This document shows, piece after piece, positions 13,101 to 25,924 of a DNA stretch of 64,000 nucleotides. A program made the position numbers and the translations under genes. How positions within the stretch are numbered: the stretch's first letter is position 1; each line of letters starts with the position of its first letter. Origin of the DNA: Pieris napi (Eukaryota; Arthropoda; Insecta; Lepidoptera; Pieridae). Location: assembly GCF_905475465.1 (NCBI RefSeq), contig NC_062235.1, positions 878,001-942,000 of the forward strand, given 5' to 3'. Below the pieces are notes generated by a model. The model was not told the DNA's origin. It was given only the letters and a program-made list of their open reading frames with translations, and did not search any database.

Positions 13101-16001
13101 AGATGCAGCAAGCAAAGTGCCACTCTGATTGAATATATTGGTAAGCAAAATTTTACCTAATAATATTTATTTTTAACAAAAAGTATTTTACAATTTTATA
13201 ATTTTTTAGACACAAATTGGGCAGAAGTCAGTCGAAAGCTAAAGCATAAGTCACTTAAAATAACAATTACTCAATACAAGGAGGTTTGTGGTGAATTTTT
13301 GAAGGGGAAGAAAAAGGATGAGACTGTTGTTAAGGCTAACAGAATATGTCAGGTGTGTGCAGATAATTAATACATAATAGTGGGTCTTAGGGTAAGATTC
13401 CGGGTCCAAAATGACTGTTTATTTTATTGGTTTTGACATACAGTAATCATATTGAGCTTTACTTTGGCTCTGAATTTAACTAATTTTAGGCTGCACTCAA
13501 AACCGTCAATGTTTATGGAAACCGTTGAAAAATGTTTGTGTTCGTGTGTATGTGTGTGAAAAATAACCTTTTAAAAATCATATATAATTAGATATATTTC
13601 AAATACACCGCCTTCTTAATTCTTGTACAGATTCAAATAACTAAACGAATACGTTGTAAACGGCACAGATTATTGATTTTCGGTTGACGTGTAACCTGGA
13701 TAACTTTCACTACATGATATGCCAATTGCCAGTTGTCATTATGCCTATTTAGTTTGTGTCAGCTATATCTGGGAAGGGTCGCTTCGGTCGAAAAAATCGA
13801 ATATCATCGAAGTTATATTATAAGACAAACTAAAATACTACGTTAGTAAATTTGTTAAAGCTTCCAAGGGTTGAATAAGACCAACGTACTAAAGTAAAGG
13901 ACTCCTAAAAGTAAAATTACATTTAACTATTTTATTTTCTAAAGGGCGTTGTTTTAGAGGAAAAACTTGTTTACTAAATACCTCTGTAAAGAACAGCTAT
14001 TAGACTTACCACGTTACATCCGCTAGTAACTGTTTCGCTGTTGTTCAATATATACTGAAGCTTTGTGGGGGTCTTATGATTTCAATTAGTAGATTTTTTC
14101 ACTAAAACTATATATTTTTTTAATTTTGATTGTTATAGAAGTTTGATTTCTGTGTAATTTTTTTATAATATTGGATAACATAACATTATAAAATAGTGCT
14201 TTAAAGTGTTAGTGCAGAGTGATAATGATAAAGTTTGTCTTTATTTTACAGACTTAAGACAATATGTGTTAGGCATAGGTTGAGTAAAATATAAATCCTG
14301 AAACTACAGTTATTTCATTTTGGTTTTGTGCATTAAGATAAGGATCCAATTGCTTCCAATTATTACATGTAATGTATTACAATACAGATCATAACAATTC
14401 TACTCTAAAAAATTTGTTCACAGGATATCTTAGACAGGATGACAAGTACAAGAAGATTTCCTTGGATGTGGGCAATTTTGTTCCTGTTAGTGGGTATAAC
14501 TGGGCTTATTTCTTATGATGTCTCCCGAGTTAATGGAAACTTTCCGAGTAAGTTACATTATATAATTTGAAAATATTGATATTAATATTACAGCCAATAT
14601 AATTTGAATCCTCATTAGCAGTCATCAGCATTCACTGGTTCTATCGAGCATAGTAATCCTTTGATTAATAAATAAGTTACTGTAATAGTTACATCAGGTT
14701 TAGCACATTTGTAATTGGTATTTCTTTCTAGTGTCTCATTCCTTTTTAAAATTTAAATGGCTTAATTATGAAAATGTTGAACTTTGGAAAGGAAAACAGT
14801 AATTTTTTTTATACTGTAATGACCTTTTTAACCTCTATTGTTATTTTTCGTATATGGATGGATTATGTACAGATTTTCTGCAATTTTTGTTATATAAATT
14901 GCAATTGTAATGTTTTTAGATTAAGTGTAATTTCTTATTTTGTTTCTTTGCAATTATATTTTTTACTTTGTATCATCAAACATTGAATTAAATGCTTTTA
15001 AGATTCATTTAAATTTATAGAATTGTTATATTTGAAATAAAATTATAAATACTTTTTCAGAAAGCACAACTGGTCAACTTTTGAATGATCTAGGATTGTT
15101 AGAACACAGTCAAAAAGCATGGCAGAAGACTCTTTCTTCATCTGCTCGTGGATACATCTGGCTTGAGACAAATGTACCAATTTACTATACACAGGCAGTT
15201 GAATTCTCAAAACCCTACTCTCAACTCTCTAAGGACCTCTTCGCCATTGGTGTGAAGAAAACAGGAATCCTTTATGGGAATATGAAAGAATATGTTATAG
15301 AGAAGACACCAGTGATTGTAGCTACTATAGACCAATACATCCCTGGTGCAGTTGAAACAATTCAAACATATTTTGTGAGCGGTTTGGACACAATAAAAAA
15401 ATATTCTAATGAATATTACCAAGTTGTTGCTGAATACTTGGCAACGAAAGTTTTTGTGTAAGTTTGCATTTTGATCAATTTTTTGTCATTTCATGTTTTC
15501 AAGGTTAACAAGATTTGTTTAAAGTAGATGTTAATTGATTTTAAAAAGTTTTAGTCAATCAAATTTTTATGGAATCATGAATAGATTTATTCAAAAGAAT
15601 TTTCAATGTTAGTTTAGTTTAGTTAGTTTATCTATTCAAGATTTAAATGTTTTTTTAGTCGAGACATTTGCTATTCATAAATGAGCAGCCCTCGCAAGTA
15701 TAAGTAATAAGTATATATAGTAACATCTTCCATGTTGTTTCAATTTAAAAACATACATTATTACATAACATTTTATTTGCCTCATTTATTGTATCTGCAA
15801 TAATTTATTCTAAGTCCTCTGAACTACAGAACTGTATCCGCTGAATTATTAGTGATAATTTTGTTATGTTACAGAGGCAACTGGGCACCAGAGATCTTGC
15901 AAGTTAAAACCCAACTAGCACTTAATGCTACCAGGTCTCATGTGAACGACTATTTCCACTGGTTCCGTGAACAGGTACATACATATTCGAAGATTCCCTG
16001 A
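10175..16001 (+). CDS. TMEM214: TMEM214 homolog, 10 exons, about 662 aa
   Basis: ER membrane protein; in mammals linked to stress-induced caspase-4 recruitment (family knowledge). Exons: 10175-10292, 10369-10532, 10845-11127, 11233-11421, 12448-12665, 12915-13140, 13210-13352, 14424-14547, 15061-15457, 15875-16001, all in phase. The start MASGQWEVVGKNKK matches the family's RWEVVKKGRR opening. A Lys-rich stretch (exon 2), VWLKELANFLN, SLLWALGQGG and VWQEIFLP follow human landmarks. Exon 8 holds a membrane helix (MWAILFLLVGITGLISYDV). Length is close to human (689 aa). The last exon can read through to TGA at 15999-16001, or splice at CAG|GTACAT (15975) to an acceptor at 16150 giving a KIQ-stop tail; I could not choose with certainty. 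Confidence 0.92.
11873..12053. mobile_element. Tigger/pogo-type MITE, 181 bp
   Basis: Ends CAGTGTAAACTCTTTATAA (11873) and TTATAAAGAGTTTACACTG (ending 12053) are perfect inverted repeats flanked by TA on both sides. An inner CGTTATAGAGAGGTT repeat is typical of Tigger-derived MITEs. Lies in TMEM214 intron 4. Confidence 0.88.
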
Positions 16002-17598
16002 AGATATATGTGGGAATTATGAACAGTGAGTTAGTGTTATTGTGTCAACCATGTTTTACAAGGTCATAGTGATTTTTCTACTATGAATGTTTGAAAGTTG
16101 AGTGTGGTTACTGTTTGCTAATCATAATAATATTCATATATTTTTTACAGAAAATTCAATGATCGCCTCCTTTGAGTAGTTTTAAGATATGTCATGAAAA
16201 TATCACATAATTGTTTTAGTAATCGATAGAAAACTAGCCATCACCATAGATTTGTAAAGTAATATTTACTGTTGTAGGTTGACACAATTTTACTAATTAA
16301 ATTAGCAGTTTGGACATTGTTATGCTTACTGTAATGTGGTGCTACTCATAAAGCAGTAATGTCTTTTATCTCTTTCTATAAGATTTAACATTTAGCAATA
16401 CTAGATAACTTACATCTAAGGTCATCAATTAATAAATCGGCACCACATTATAGAGTATGAGCAATTATTTTATTACCTTATAATCCATTTAAATGAGTTA
16501 TCAAGCACAAATTTAATTGTTAATTGTTACATCAACAACGAAATTATGAGTAGTATTTTAAAGAAATGAATTGAATTACATAAACAAATTGAGGTTTTTT
16601 ATATATTTTACTTACTTTAAAAAAAATGGATTGAATGTATTATTTTTATGTAATCCATGACATTAATTAGGTGTTCAGTATTCTTAAGCATTCCCAATTG
16701 CATTTTGTTTAATGATTTTGAAATAAAATTCTAGTTACCATCATGAAATCACAGTGTTAATGTAGAAAATATTGCTATAAGTTTTTGTAGTGTATTTATT
16801 TTGTGTTGAGTGTGTTTTAAATTTTAATACAGAATCTTAATTAAAACGTGTTTCTTTTATCATATTTTTTTAAATCAGAAAGTAACAATAACATTTAAAT
16901 TATAAACAAGCCGTCTTTGGTCCACATTACTAAGCTTTCCAAAGTATGTTTCCTTTGAACTTAGTAAATTTTCATTACCTAATTTATTTGTAAGGATCTA
17001 AGGACTATTAAGAGCAGTGTTAGCTTTGTGCAAGAGACTTAACTTAAGACCGGGCATTAAGCAGAATCACTCATCGTAGATTAGATTTTATCTAAATATG
17101 TTATGTTTGAATTAAAAGTAATAAATATGCATTGATCCTTTACTATAATTTTAATGATTGACTTAAAAAAATCACAGTTCTTAAACTTTTGTCTCATCTC
17201 ACGCGAACTACATTGATACAAGAACAGCTTTGAGTAGAAAATAAACAATTCCCCAAAAGTACACTAACACACTTTAGCATTTATAATATTAGTATGATTA
17301 TTTAATTATGGAAATATTCCATTAAATTTCAAATCAAACCGCGTAATACATGTAAACAAAACAGATGCTAATTTATTGAAAATGATATGTACCTATATTT
17401 TGCATGATGTTGACTGTTGCGCCACGATGATTGCATTTGTCACTAAAGCGGGTCAAATCATAAATTTTGCTAGCTTTAGGCGCGCTTTTAATAAGTAAGG
17501 AAATAAAACAAGTACACCATGCGATGATGAAAACGTCTCCACTTAAATAAGATATTAAAAAAAACTAAATAATGTAAGTTTTCTATTTATATAGAAAA

Positions 17599-20042
17599 TT
17601 AACATGTTTTATCCTTAAAAAATAACTTGGTGGTATTTTCATAAATAGCTTCTGCAAGTTCGTTGATGTCTTCATTTCGTATTGCCGCTAAAATTTCCAA
17701 AACTTGTCTGTAAGAAAATAATATTAAAAAAGTAAAGAATTATTTCCCGATATTCAACGTACATACATACATACATACATGAAATTTAGGGGTTAATGAG
17801 TTGAAAGCTAAAGTTTGAATAAGCAGCTTAAGCAAGAATTTAATAAATTTAAACAAACTGTAAAATACATACACAATATTTACAGGTTCATTTCTCCCTT
17901 TAACAAGACTATCATTTTCCAAAGTCAACTTTTCTTTTTTAACTGTTGGTTGTTTTGTAACTACATGTTTGTGTCCTGGGTGTGTCGGTTTAACTTCACA
18001 CCAAGGGCTGTCGGTTTCAATAAGTAACTTATCTTGTGGTATCTTTGCAACAACTTCTAGATTTTCTTCTGTTCTTAATGAGCTGAAAAAGAGCTATATT
18101 TGCAGAATGTTGACCAGACTTGAAAGGCCTTTTAAGGATAAGTAAAAATTTAGCAAACTGATGCTATCTATTTCTAAGGGCCAAAGAAAACTTAAGCTAG
18201 AGGCATTAAATAAATAAATAAATCAGTGGCGCTATAACCTTATTTTATTATTGATTTAGGCCTCAGGTTTCTGTATCTGTTTAATGATCATTTGCCAATC
18301 TTATAGGCAAGTAGGTGAACAGTCTCTTGTGCCTGACACAAGCCGTGGACATTTTGGATCTAAGGCAAGCCGGTTTCCTCACGATGTATTCCTTGAAAGT
18401 CACACACTGAAGACACTAGGTTAACACTGTTCAGTAGGCAAGGCAAAGCTGCTAGTGTTGTTAATTTTAATTTTTTTTATACATATTGAAAATGTATACT
18501 ATTCTAAAAAAAATGGGCTCATTATATTGTATTATAACATTACTTACCATCCATTTATACCTATGTGCAAATTTAATTCTAAAATCTTTTGAAGGGCATT
18601 ATAGGAGCCATCAAAGGAATGAACAACTCCACCAGTAATACTATCCCGATGTTTCTCTAAAATCAATACCAAATCATCAGCAGCCTCTCTGCAGTGCAGA
18701 AACAGTGGCAATTTGTGATTATGACATAACTGCAATTGTAATTCAAAATATCTAAAACAAAAATTATAACACTCAAACATGGTGGCAATGGGATGGAGAA
18801 ATCTACTGATCTTCATTAAAGTATAAATCTCTTCGAAAATATTTAGGTTTAGTTTTATGTTCGATGATGGGAATTAAATGAATTTCAGACAAATTACTAT
18901 GCTATTAATAGCATAGTAATTTGTCTGAAATTGAAATTTGTATGAAATAATTTTTTTCTTATTTACTCACATATGTTAGGTTAAAAGGCTATAATGGCTC
19001 TAAGTACAATTCCATAACAAGAATTGTAAAGTACCTACTTGAGTTGAACATCCTTTTGACAAAAATTTAGTCTCTCATAGTCCAGGCCAAATTCGCCAAT
19101 AGCAACAACTTTGTCTTTGTTGTCCAATATTAAGTCACTAAGATCACTGAGGTATGTTTCCGGACTATCACTAAGAAATTCATCACATCTAGTTGGATGA
19201 CATCCTACAGTAGAAAACAATCTTGCTGAAATTTATATAAGAAAATAATTACAATACATAACATGGCCATAAGAAAAAGAGTACCAAACCACCTTTTTCT
19301 ATTAAGTTGCTAAGTAAGACCCTCTGTGCATGGTAAATGTCAGAAGACTAATAGCTAGCAATGTACTTAATGTACGTTAAGTACATTGTTAGCCTGAAAT
19401 TGTACACTATTTCTAGAAGTCATAATTAGTTTGGAAATACATTTTCGGTTGGTGGACTCACTATGTGCGCATTTAACATTTGCTCAAACAGTGAAGGCAA
19501 ACATTGTGAGGTCGGACATGTCTTAGACCCAAAAAGTCTACGGCGTGTGTCAGGCACTGGAGGCTAATCACCGACTTGCCTATTAGAATGAAAAATGATC
19601 ATGAAACAGATTCAGAAATCTGACGCCTAGACCTAAAGAGGTTGTAGCGCCACTGTTTTATTTCTTCATAATTTCAAATAATAAATATAAGTAAAATTAT
19701 ATTTGAAAACTACTTTAGTGTTTTAAGTCATATAAAATTTACCATTTCAAAATACTTACAATCTGTACGTGCAAGTTGTAAAGCCTCTTTACTTTCTGAC
19801 AGGCTTCCTCCAGTAATAATAATTTTATTGAGACCCCCTGACCATGCACGGTCTAAGACCTTGTGTAAATCCGGGTCATGTTTCCTTGAACCGTGATAGA
19901 TTCCTCGGTACATACCGTCAGTTAAGTTTGCTCCAATATCTTAAAAAATAATGATACTACTTGATGTTTTTATCATAAGTTTAGATTTTTTACCATTTTT
20001 TACAATGGTACTTTTACCTATATATTTTTTTAAATTTGCCAT
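17599..20042 (-). CDS. TATDN1: TATDN1-like TatD-family 3'-5' deoxyribonuclease, 6 exons, 304 aa
   Basis: Metal-dependent nuclease of the TatD (amidohydrolase-fold) family, implicated in DNA turnover during apoptosis (family knowledge). Minus-strand exons: 20018-20042, 19760-19939, 19039-19225, 18548-18751, 17873-18082, 17599-17707, in phase throughout. Landmarks in order: DIGANLTDGMYRGIY; IIITGGSLSESKEAL; FSTVGCHPTRC; VVAIGEFGLDYERL; LPLFLHC; GGVVHSFDG; LLIETDSPWCEVKPTH; GRNEPVNIV; a C-terminus ending KLFFKDKTC. These include the family's metal-binding E, H and D residues. Human TATDN1 has 297 aa. Two SINEs and a 52-bp perfect palindrome lie in its introns. Confidence 0.95.
17761..17780. repeat. 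(ACAT)5 microsatellite
   Basis: Five uninterrupted ACAT units in the last intron of TATDN1, about 50 bp from the last exon's acceptor. Confidence 0.9.
18224..18430 (-). mobile_element. tRNA-derived SINE, truncated copy
   Basis: Starts with CAGTGGCGCTATAACC, carries GGCCTCAGGTTTCTGTATCTG and TAGGCAAGTAGGTGAACAG, the complement of the SINE 3' half seen complete at 59764. The tRNA-like head is missing. In TATDN1 intron 4. Confidence 0.8.
18881..18932. repeat. Perfect 52-bp palindrome with no spacer
   Basis: The left arm (18881-18906, beginning AATTTCAGACAAATTACTAT) is the exact complement of the right arm (18907-18932), meeting at ATT|AAT. In TATDN1 intron 3. Confidence 0.95.
19455..19670 (+). 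mobile_element. tRNA-derived SINE, truncated copy
   Basis: Shares ATGTGCGCATTTAACATTTG, GACATGTCTTAGACCC, AAAGTC, GTCAGGCACTGGAGGCTAAT and the tail AGAGGTTGTAGCGCCACTG with the copy at 59764. The tRNA head is lost. In TATDN1 intron 2. An imperfect palindrome, AGCAATGTACTTAA...TTAAGTACATTGTT, sits just upstream at about 19353-19390. Confidence 0.82.
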
Positions 20043-20472
20043 ATTCCTTATTGATATTTAAAATTTGCAATTATAAGCCGATTTATTTCAATATTATCCC
20101 AATTCCCAAAATAACCAAATATTTATCATCTAAATTGGCATTTGGCATCCTCCATCAAATATCAATTTATATGATCAGCTGACGTTAGTTTTAGGGGGAA
20201 AATTCGGAAAGAATTGGCATTACTGCACTAGTGAGTGGTGTCAACTGTCAATTCACATTTGTCAAATGAACACATGAATGAACAGTCAACAGTGAACACA
20301 AGTTAAGCTATTCGCAGTTTTAGGTTATAAACTAAAAATATTATAAATAAACTCACCGTGGCCTTGTGAAATTAATGCCACTTTATTTTACAAGTAAATA
20401 AATTATCTTAATTTTTATTTGTCGTTTGTGTTTAACACTAATGTGTTTTTAAAATTATTTTTGTAAGTTACA
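20043..20472. promoter_or_regulatory. Shared promoter region between TATDN1 and viriato/NOL8
   Basis: The two start codons face away from each other across 430 bp that must hold both 5' UTRs and both promoters. No TATA box is obvious at a fixed distance. Inferred from the head-to-head layout only. Confidence 0.55.
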
Positions 20473-23313
20473 ATGGATTCAAATTTTCGTATTTTTGTTG
20501 GAAATCTACCTGAAAATAGTTCCGAGAAGGACTTAGCAGCAAAATTTTCCTCCTTTGGAGATATAGTAAATATTGATATTAAATGTAAACCTGACGCTGA
20601 ACCTGATAAAAAGAAATTTGCCTTTGTCACATTATGTACATCAGAATACAATATAGAAGCATGTAAGTAATTTATTTCTATTATTCATTTCTTGTTATTT
20701 ATTTGGTTATTTCATACAAAAATTTATTATTTCTCCTCTGAATTGACAAACATTGTTCAAATTAGTTATTTGATTTGCAGGCTTAAAACATTTTTCAAAT
20801 GAATTGTTTTTGGGAAGGCAATTATATGTTACTAGAGCTCGTGAGAGTTTTTTGGAGAGGCTCCAAAGGGAACGTGAACAAGCTCAGCAAAAGGACACAC
20901 CAAAGGTTGTTTACAACATATATTCTCTAATCAATACTATACTTAATAATATATGTGTATCTTTTACAGGTTCTTGAAAGTAACTTTAGTACAAAGAAAA
21001 GCTTTGAAGTTTCTAGAAATAATAAAAGAAAATTTATTAATGATAATGATTTTGAAGATAAAACTGATGGAAATTGTCATACAGGTTCTAACTCGGAACC
21101 TCAACATAAAACAAAGAACTACAATGACAATTCAAGAAATGTTGACATTAAACTGTCTCAATTTGATAAGAAACAAGAATCTGAAGCTAAACGATTGGAG
21201 TCTATGAAAAGAAAGAGACAAGAGTTCAAAGAAAAGAAAATGATGATCAAAACTGGATTAATTGGTATTGTAAGTACTTTATGAAACTTACCCTTATTAT
21301 ACATAAAACCATTACCCTTATTATATATAAAACTTGGACATAAATACTATATTTGTTTTCATGTGAAATAATCTTAAATATTAAGTAATTTAAAGATTTG
21401 GGTTCTTTGTAGATCAACTGCACCAACCATTAGCTTATAGCTTTTTTAACATTTTGACTATTTATCTATTATTCTGTATGTATAACTAAAACATCTATCA
21501 ATTGGATTTTATTCTTACCTTTTTTTAGGATAAACCTACCAATAAAAAAATATTTTTTTCTGATAATGAAGATGTATCTGAAACAACAAACAGTAAAAGA
21601 AAACCAGACTTGTTTGAAGGAGATGGCAGTGGTGATGAAATTAACTTTGAAATAAAAGAACAATTCGAAGGAAGAAAGGGACAAAAGGTATAGAAAATTA
21701 CTTTGATTTATTAATTTTTTCTTTCACTTACTACTGAACAATGAAAAATTATTTAATAATAATAATCTTACGCAAGGTATTAAGATTTCAGCTTACAAGG
21801 TGTCGTTTGAAATTAGTAATTCATTTTTCAAATTCTTGTAGGTTTTAGATCTAAAATCGAAGTACAAAACTGATAAGCGGTTTGTCTTAGATGAAAGATT
21901 TGCCGAAGAGTCAAACGAGGAAGATGACAACATTGAGAACATTGAATTAAATCAGGCAGATGAAAAGGCCACACAACTTAATATCCTGCAGAATGTTTTA
22001 GGTGTACCAATTAAAACAAGGCAACATGACCCTTCAAATAAAGTCAAGTATGTTTTTTTTAGGTTCTTTTAGTTGAAAATAGAACTTGTTTCCTCATTTT
22101 TGAAAATTATAATAACACAGGATATGGTTCGGTATATACATATTTTTATATGTTGGCAAATATATAGTTAAGTAGTTCCGTACTGCTAAATTAGAATATT
22201 TCTTTCATTTATCAAAAGCTATATATATATATGTATAACATAATGCTACAAACACATTAATACTGATGAAACCATGGGTCACTAGTATTATACAAAATAC
22301 ATAATGCCTGCATTACAGGGCAAAAATTGGTATGCTGCGATTTGATCCTTTACAACCTGAGCATGCAAAATTTCTTGCACCAATTGAACCAAAGCAAGAG
22401 AATAAGAAATCTAAAAAGAAAAAATTGAAGGACAATGAGTTACAAGAGCCGGAGCCGGTACCAATGGAAATTGAAAAAGTTGAAGTCTCAAAGGAACAAT
22501 TTTATGAAGTTAGTGATGTTTTAAAAGAAAGTATCACACAACCAACAGCATTTAGTTTACGTAGTTTATTTTCAAAAGGAGAAAATAATGACGAAGGTAG
22601 GTTTTAATTTAATATTTATATGCTGTGTCTTAAAAGGATTTGTTATTACAACAAAAGCTTTATAATTAATGTTTCTCTTTGCAAACATGTGTTCAGAGAA
22701 GGCACAAATAATCACTATGTATAAAATTGGGAGCTATACTTTATTTTTTTAAGATAATGTTCTCTTTTGCTTTGCAGAACCACAAGTTCAAGAAAAACAA
22801 AGTGTACAAATTGAGAAAAAGATGGATAAAAAAGTAAAGAATCCATTGGACCCAGGTGAAAAAAATCCATTTGTATATGATTCATCAGATTCTGAGGATG
22901 AAGAAACTAAAATTCAGGAACCAGTTCAAACAGAAAAATCTGAAGTAAAAGCTGTATGGAGAGAAAACTTGTTTTTCACAAAGTTTGATAATAGACTAAA
23001 AGGTAAGTTGGAAAGATGATTAAAAACTAATTAAATAAAGAGACTTATTTAGAAGGCATCACATTAATTTTAGTTAATAATGTTTCTATAACAAAACAGT
23101 TATGATTCCTCCATCATAGCATTACGGTTACCTGTTTCAGATGGATTAGAATTTTTTAACACATCAATTGAAGGTTCAATTCATAAAGAGAGACGACAAT
23201 TGAAATCTGTTATGAAGAAGAGACTTTATAACAAGGAGCGCAAAAATAAAATGTTCCAAAAGAAAATTGGAGGTAGAAAAAAGACAATGAAAAAGTCTTA
23301 TAGAAAAGTCTAA
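20473..23313 (+). CDS. vito: Viriato / NOL8-like nucleolar RNA-binding protein, 8 exons, 551 aa
   Basis: Nucleolar protein needed for ribosome production and cell growth (known for Drosophila viriato and vertebrate NOL8). Exons: 20473-20662, 20781-20905, 20970-21269, 21529-21687, 21842-22047, 22319-22596, 22778-23002, 23141-23313. An RRM covers about residues 1-85, with RNP2-like IFVGNL and RNP1-like KFAFVTL, followed by ARESFLERLQREREQA, the NOL8 hallmark just after the RRM. The middle is charged (KRKRQEFKEKK, acidic runs, RFVLDERFAEE). The C-terminal part has MLRFDPLQPEHAKFL and a basic end (KKRLYNKERKNKMFQKK). Donor 2 (AAG|GTTGTT) is weak, but the reading phase supports it. AATAAA at 23327-23332 is a likely poly(A) signal. 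Confidence 0.92.
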
Positions 23314-23565
23314 ATTCAGGGTCATTAATAAATGAAATAAATAATTTTTGATTGTGTTTTATTTCTATTTGCCTCGATCTCCCAACAATTGTTGTACAAA
23401 ATAATTACATACCACTTGTTACAGACTGCCAGCTAACTAATTGAAATTAAAGTTGGAACAAATACTGTTACAATTTGTAGTTAAAAGAAAATTATCTATA
23501 ATATCTTCATTAATTCCTATCATAGATGAGGAAATTAAATATTTTCTACATAACATATTATGAAA

Positions 23566-24777
23566 CTATCTCCTCTTCCATGTAGGCTTCTTTCTAGCAC
23601 CGGGTTGACCTGGCTTCTTTCTTTCTCTTCTACGATGATCCCTGGTGAGCAAACCAGCAACTTGCATTGATTCCAGCATACTTTTATCAACAAAACTACG
23701 TAGGCCCCAAGCTATGCCCCATCTTATTGCCCCAGCTTGCCCTGAAGGACCTCCACCTTCGATGTTGCACTCCACATCCACACTATTCTGTAGGCCAGTA
23801 AATATTAAGGGGAATATTACTTGCTCTCTTGACTGTATGTCCTCAAAGTAGGTTATGTCTTTACCATTAATTATAATTTTTCCTGTTCCAGGAGAGTGAA
23901 TGGTTACATCCCCTCTTGCTTTCTTCCTTAAACATTCATATGTTGTAATATATGCTCTACCTTCTTCATCAAAACTGGGCTTAGGTATCTCTAATGCAAA
24001 TTTCTGAGAGGCAAGTGGTTTCCTATAGTTCTCAATGAAATCAATGCATTTGTAAGAATATGGTGTAGAAACTAACCTCTCCATGACTAACTTAAAATTA
24101 TCATATTCCAGATCTGAAATTGTTTCTACTAGCATTATTTCCAGTTGATCTTTGGAAACCCAAACACTTGATGATAGTTCTAGTTTACTATTTTGGTCTG
24201 GGGTGGCTTTGTTTCTTATCACTTTATCTTCAAATTTATACAAGTTTTGTAGATGTTCTGCAGCATCATAAAGTAATTTAAAAAAGTTTGGCTTTCCAGT
24301 ATAAAATAGGAAATGATGAGGTCGCCCAGCTTCATCAAACTCAGCCGCTTTTCTAGCTGGAAAAACTTCTTCAGGTGGCTTCATTAAGGGCCTGGCTGCT
24401 GGATCGTAAATACCACTAGGGAACAAATATTCAATTGCTCTATCTACATCTCTTTGTGTAAATGTTTCGGGATCTTCACCCATCATATTAGCTAGATGCC
24501 TCTTACCGATGTTGTACTCAATTTGTTGCTTTTTCATAAAATCATCATGTTCTCTTGCTCGTTCCAAATAAGCCTTCATAGGTTTGCTAATAGATTTCTT
24601 CTTATTCAAAGTTTCCCAATCAGTAAATTGTTCGTAAATATCATGTGCATTTGTTGTATTCTTGTGACTGCTGCTATATTGTCGCGCATTTTTATTATAA
24701 ACTGAGTTAAGAAAGGAAGAAATATATTTTGATACAGGCATAACCTGTTTTAGTGTAAATTTTATAACGTTCGACAT
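23566..24777 (-). CDS. mRpS9: Mitochondrial ribosomal protein S9 (uS9m), single exon, 403 aa
   Basis: Small-subunit mitoribosome protein. One uninterrupted frame. The N-terminal about 35 residues are basic and rich in Ser and hydrophobic residues, suiting a mitochondrial presequence. The uS9 core is C-terminal (about 270-403): GRAYITTYECLRKKARGDV, a GTGKIIINGKDI stretch, IEGGGPSGQAGAIRWGIA and the basic tail ending KKPTWKRR, as in the bacterial S9 end that reaches the decoding site. Length fits mitochondrial S9 of animals (about 395-400 aa). It converges with viriato; the stops are about 250 bp apart. Confidence 0.96.
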   Translation of the reverse strand: MSNVIKFTLKQVMPVSKYISSFLNSVYNKNARQYSSSHKNTTNAHDIYEQFTDWETLNKKKSISKPMKAYLERAREHDDFMKKQQIEYNIGKRHLANMMGEDPETFTQRDVDRAIEYLFPSGIYDPAARPLMKPPEEVFPARKAAEFDEAGRPHHFLFYTGKPNFFKLLYDAAEHLQNLYKFEDKVIRNKATPDQNSKLELSSSVWVSKDQLEIMLVETISDLEYDNFKLVMERLVSTPYSYKCIDFIENYRKPLASQKFALEIPKPSFDEEGRAYITTYECLRKKARGDVTIHSPGTGKIIINGKDITYFEDIQSREQVIFPLIFTGLQNSVDVECNIEGGGPSGQAGAIRWGIAWGLRSFVDKSMLESMQVAGLLTRDHRRRERKKPGQPGARKKPTWKRR

Positions 24778-25924
24778 TATATAGTTTGTAATTACAGCTT
24801 TTTATAATAGACGTTAAAGTTATACATATCATAAACCACAATTGAAGTGATGAATAAATAGTAAATATTTTGTTTTACATTTTAATTAAAGTTAAAATGT
24901 GTTCGGTGACTTCGGTCTATAGAGCACAGATTACTTATTTGGTAACACTAAACACTTTGCTTTATTCATCTGTGGATATAAGTATTGAGTTATGACCACA
25001 GAGTACATTATATATAGGATAGGATAGCTTATTACCTTAATAATAAGCACCGTGATCCAACTCCTACAAAATATTCCGATCGACTAAAAACCCCTAAATT
25101 TTTTATTGTACACTCGCGTTCGGTTTGAGAGGTAATTTCTTTTATGAAAAAATAACACAGTCAAGAAATATATAAAAGCTGTTGTTATTATGCGGGTGAA
25201 TTTTACACATTAACTAACATAAATTTAATGACCTGTTTGGTATTGATTATATTTTTTTCCTATAATGTAATTTTTCTTGGCATATGTTTTTTGCTTTTTA
25301 CTCATTTTCTCTTCAAACATTTGATTGCCGACCTCAATAGGCGATGTGTCTAAAGATAAAGTACAGAAGTGACTAGAAGCTATTAGAAAATCTAAACAGA
25401 AAGATATTATTGCAAACAAATGTAAAAGGGATAATGATAATGTAAGTGGTAGTAATGAATCAATGATTAATGCGTATTTTTGGTATTCCTAACCAACATA
25501 ACATTACTTTACTTTTACGAATTAGGATAGGGTTAGTCTGTAGTCAGTAAAATAAATTTTTTTTCTACGTTTGCTATTTTATCGCAGATTCTATTATATA
25601 TGTGATATTATGATTATGTGACATTTGGATTCTTGACAATCAATTGACATTTCATATTTGATTTTTGAGACTTTTCCTGTGAAAAATGCCTATTTTCTGT
25701 TTTACGACTTGTGAAGTTTAAATTTTTATTCTGTTATAATTTCTTGTAAATCTTTTATTTAATAATAATACAATTTATACGTATAACGTAAGATAAAAGG
25801 GTATGGTCTACAGACTTTAGCCTGGCCGGATGGCGAATAATACTTTATAATACAAATAAAAAAATATTAATAATATACATTACATATATTATTATATTTT
25901 GATCGGCGGTTTTAATTTTTCTTG

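Noticed and set aside
25225..25349. Possible 3' exon on the minus strand (MFEEKMSKKQKTYAKKNYII... to a stop)
   Set aside because: There is an acceptor-like TTTAG before it and a protein-like Lys-rich end, but I could find no matching upstream exon or family.
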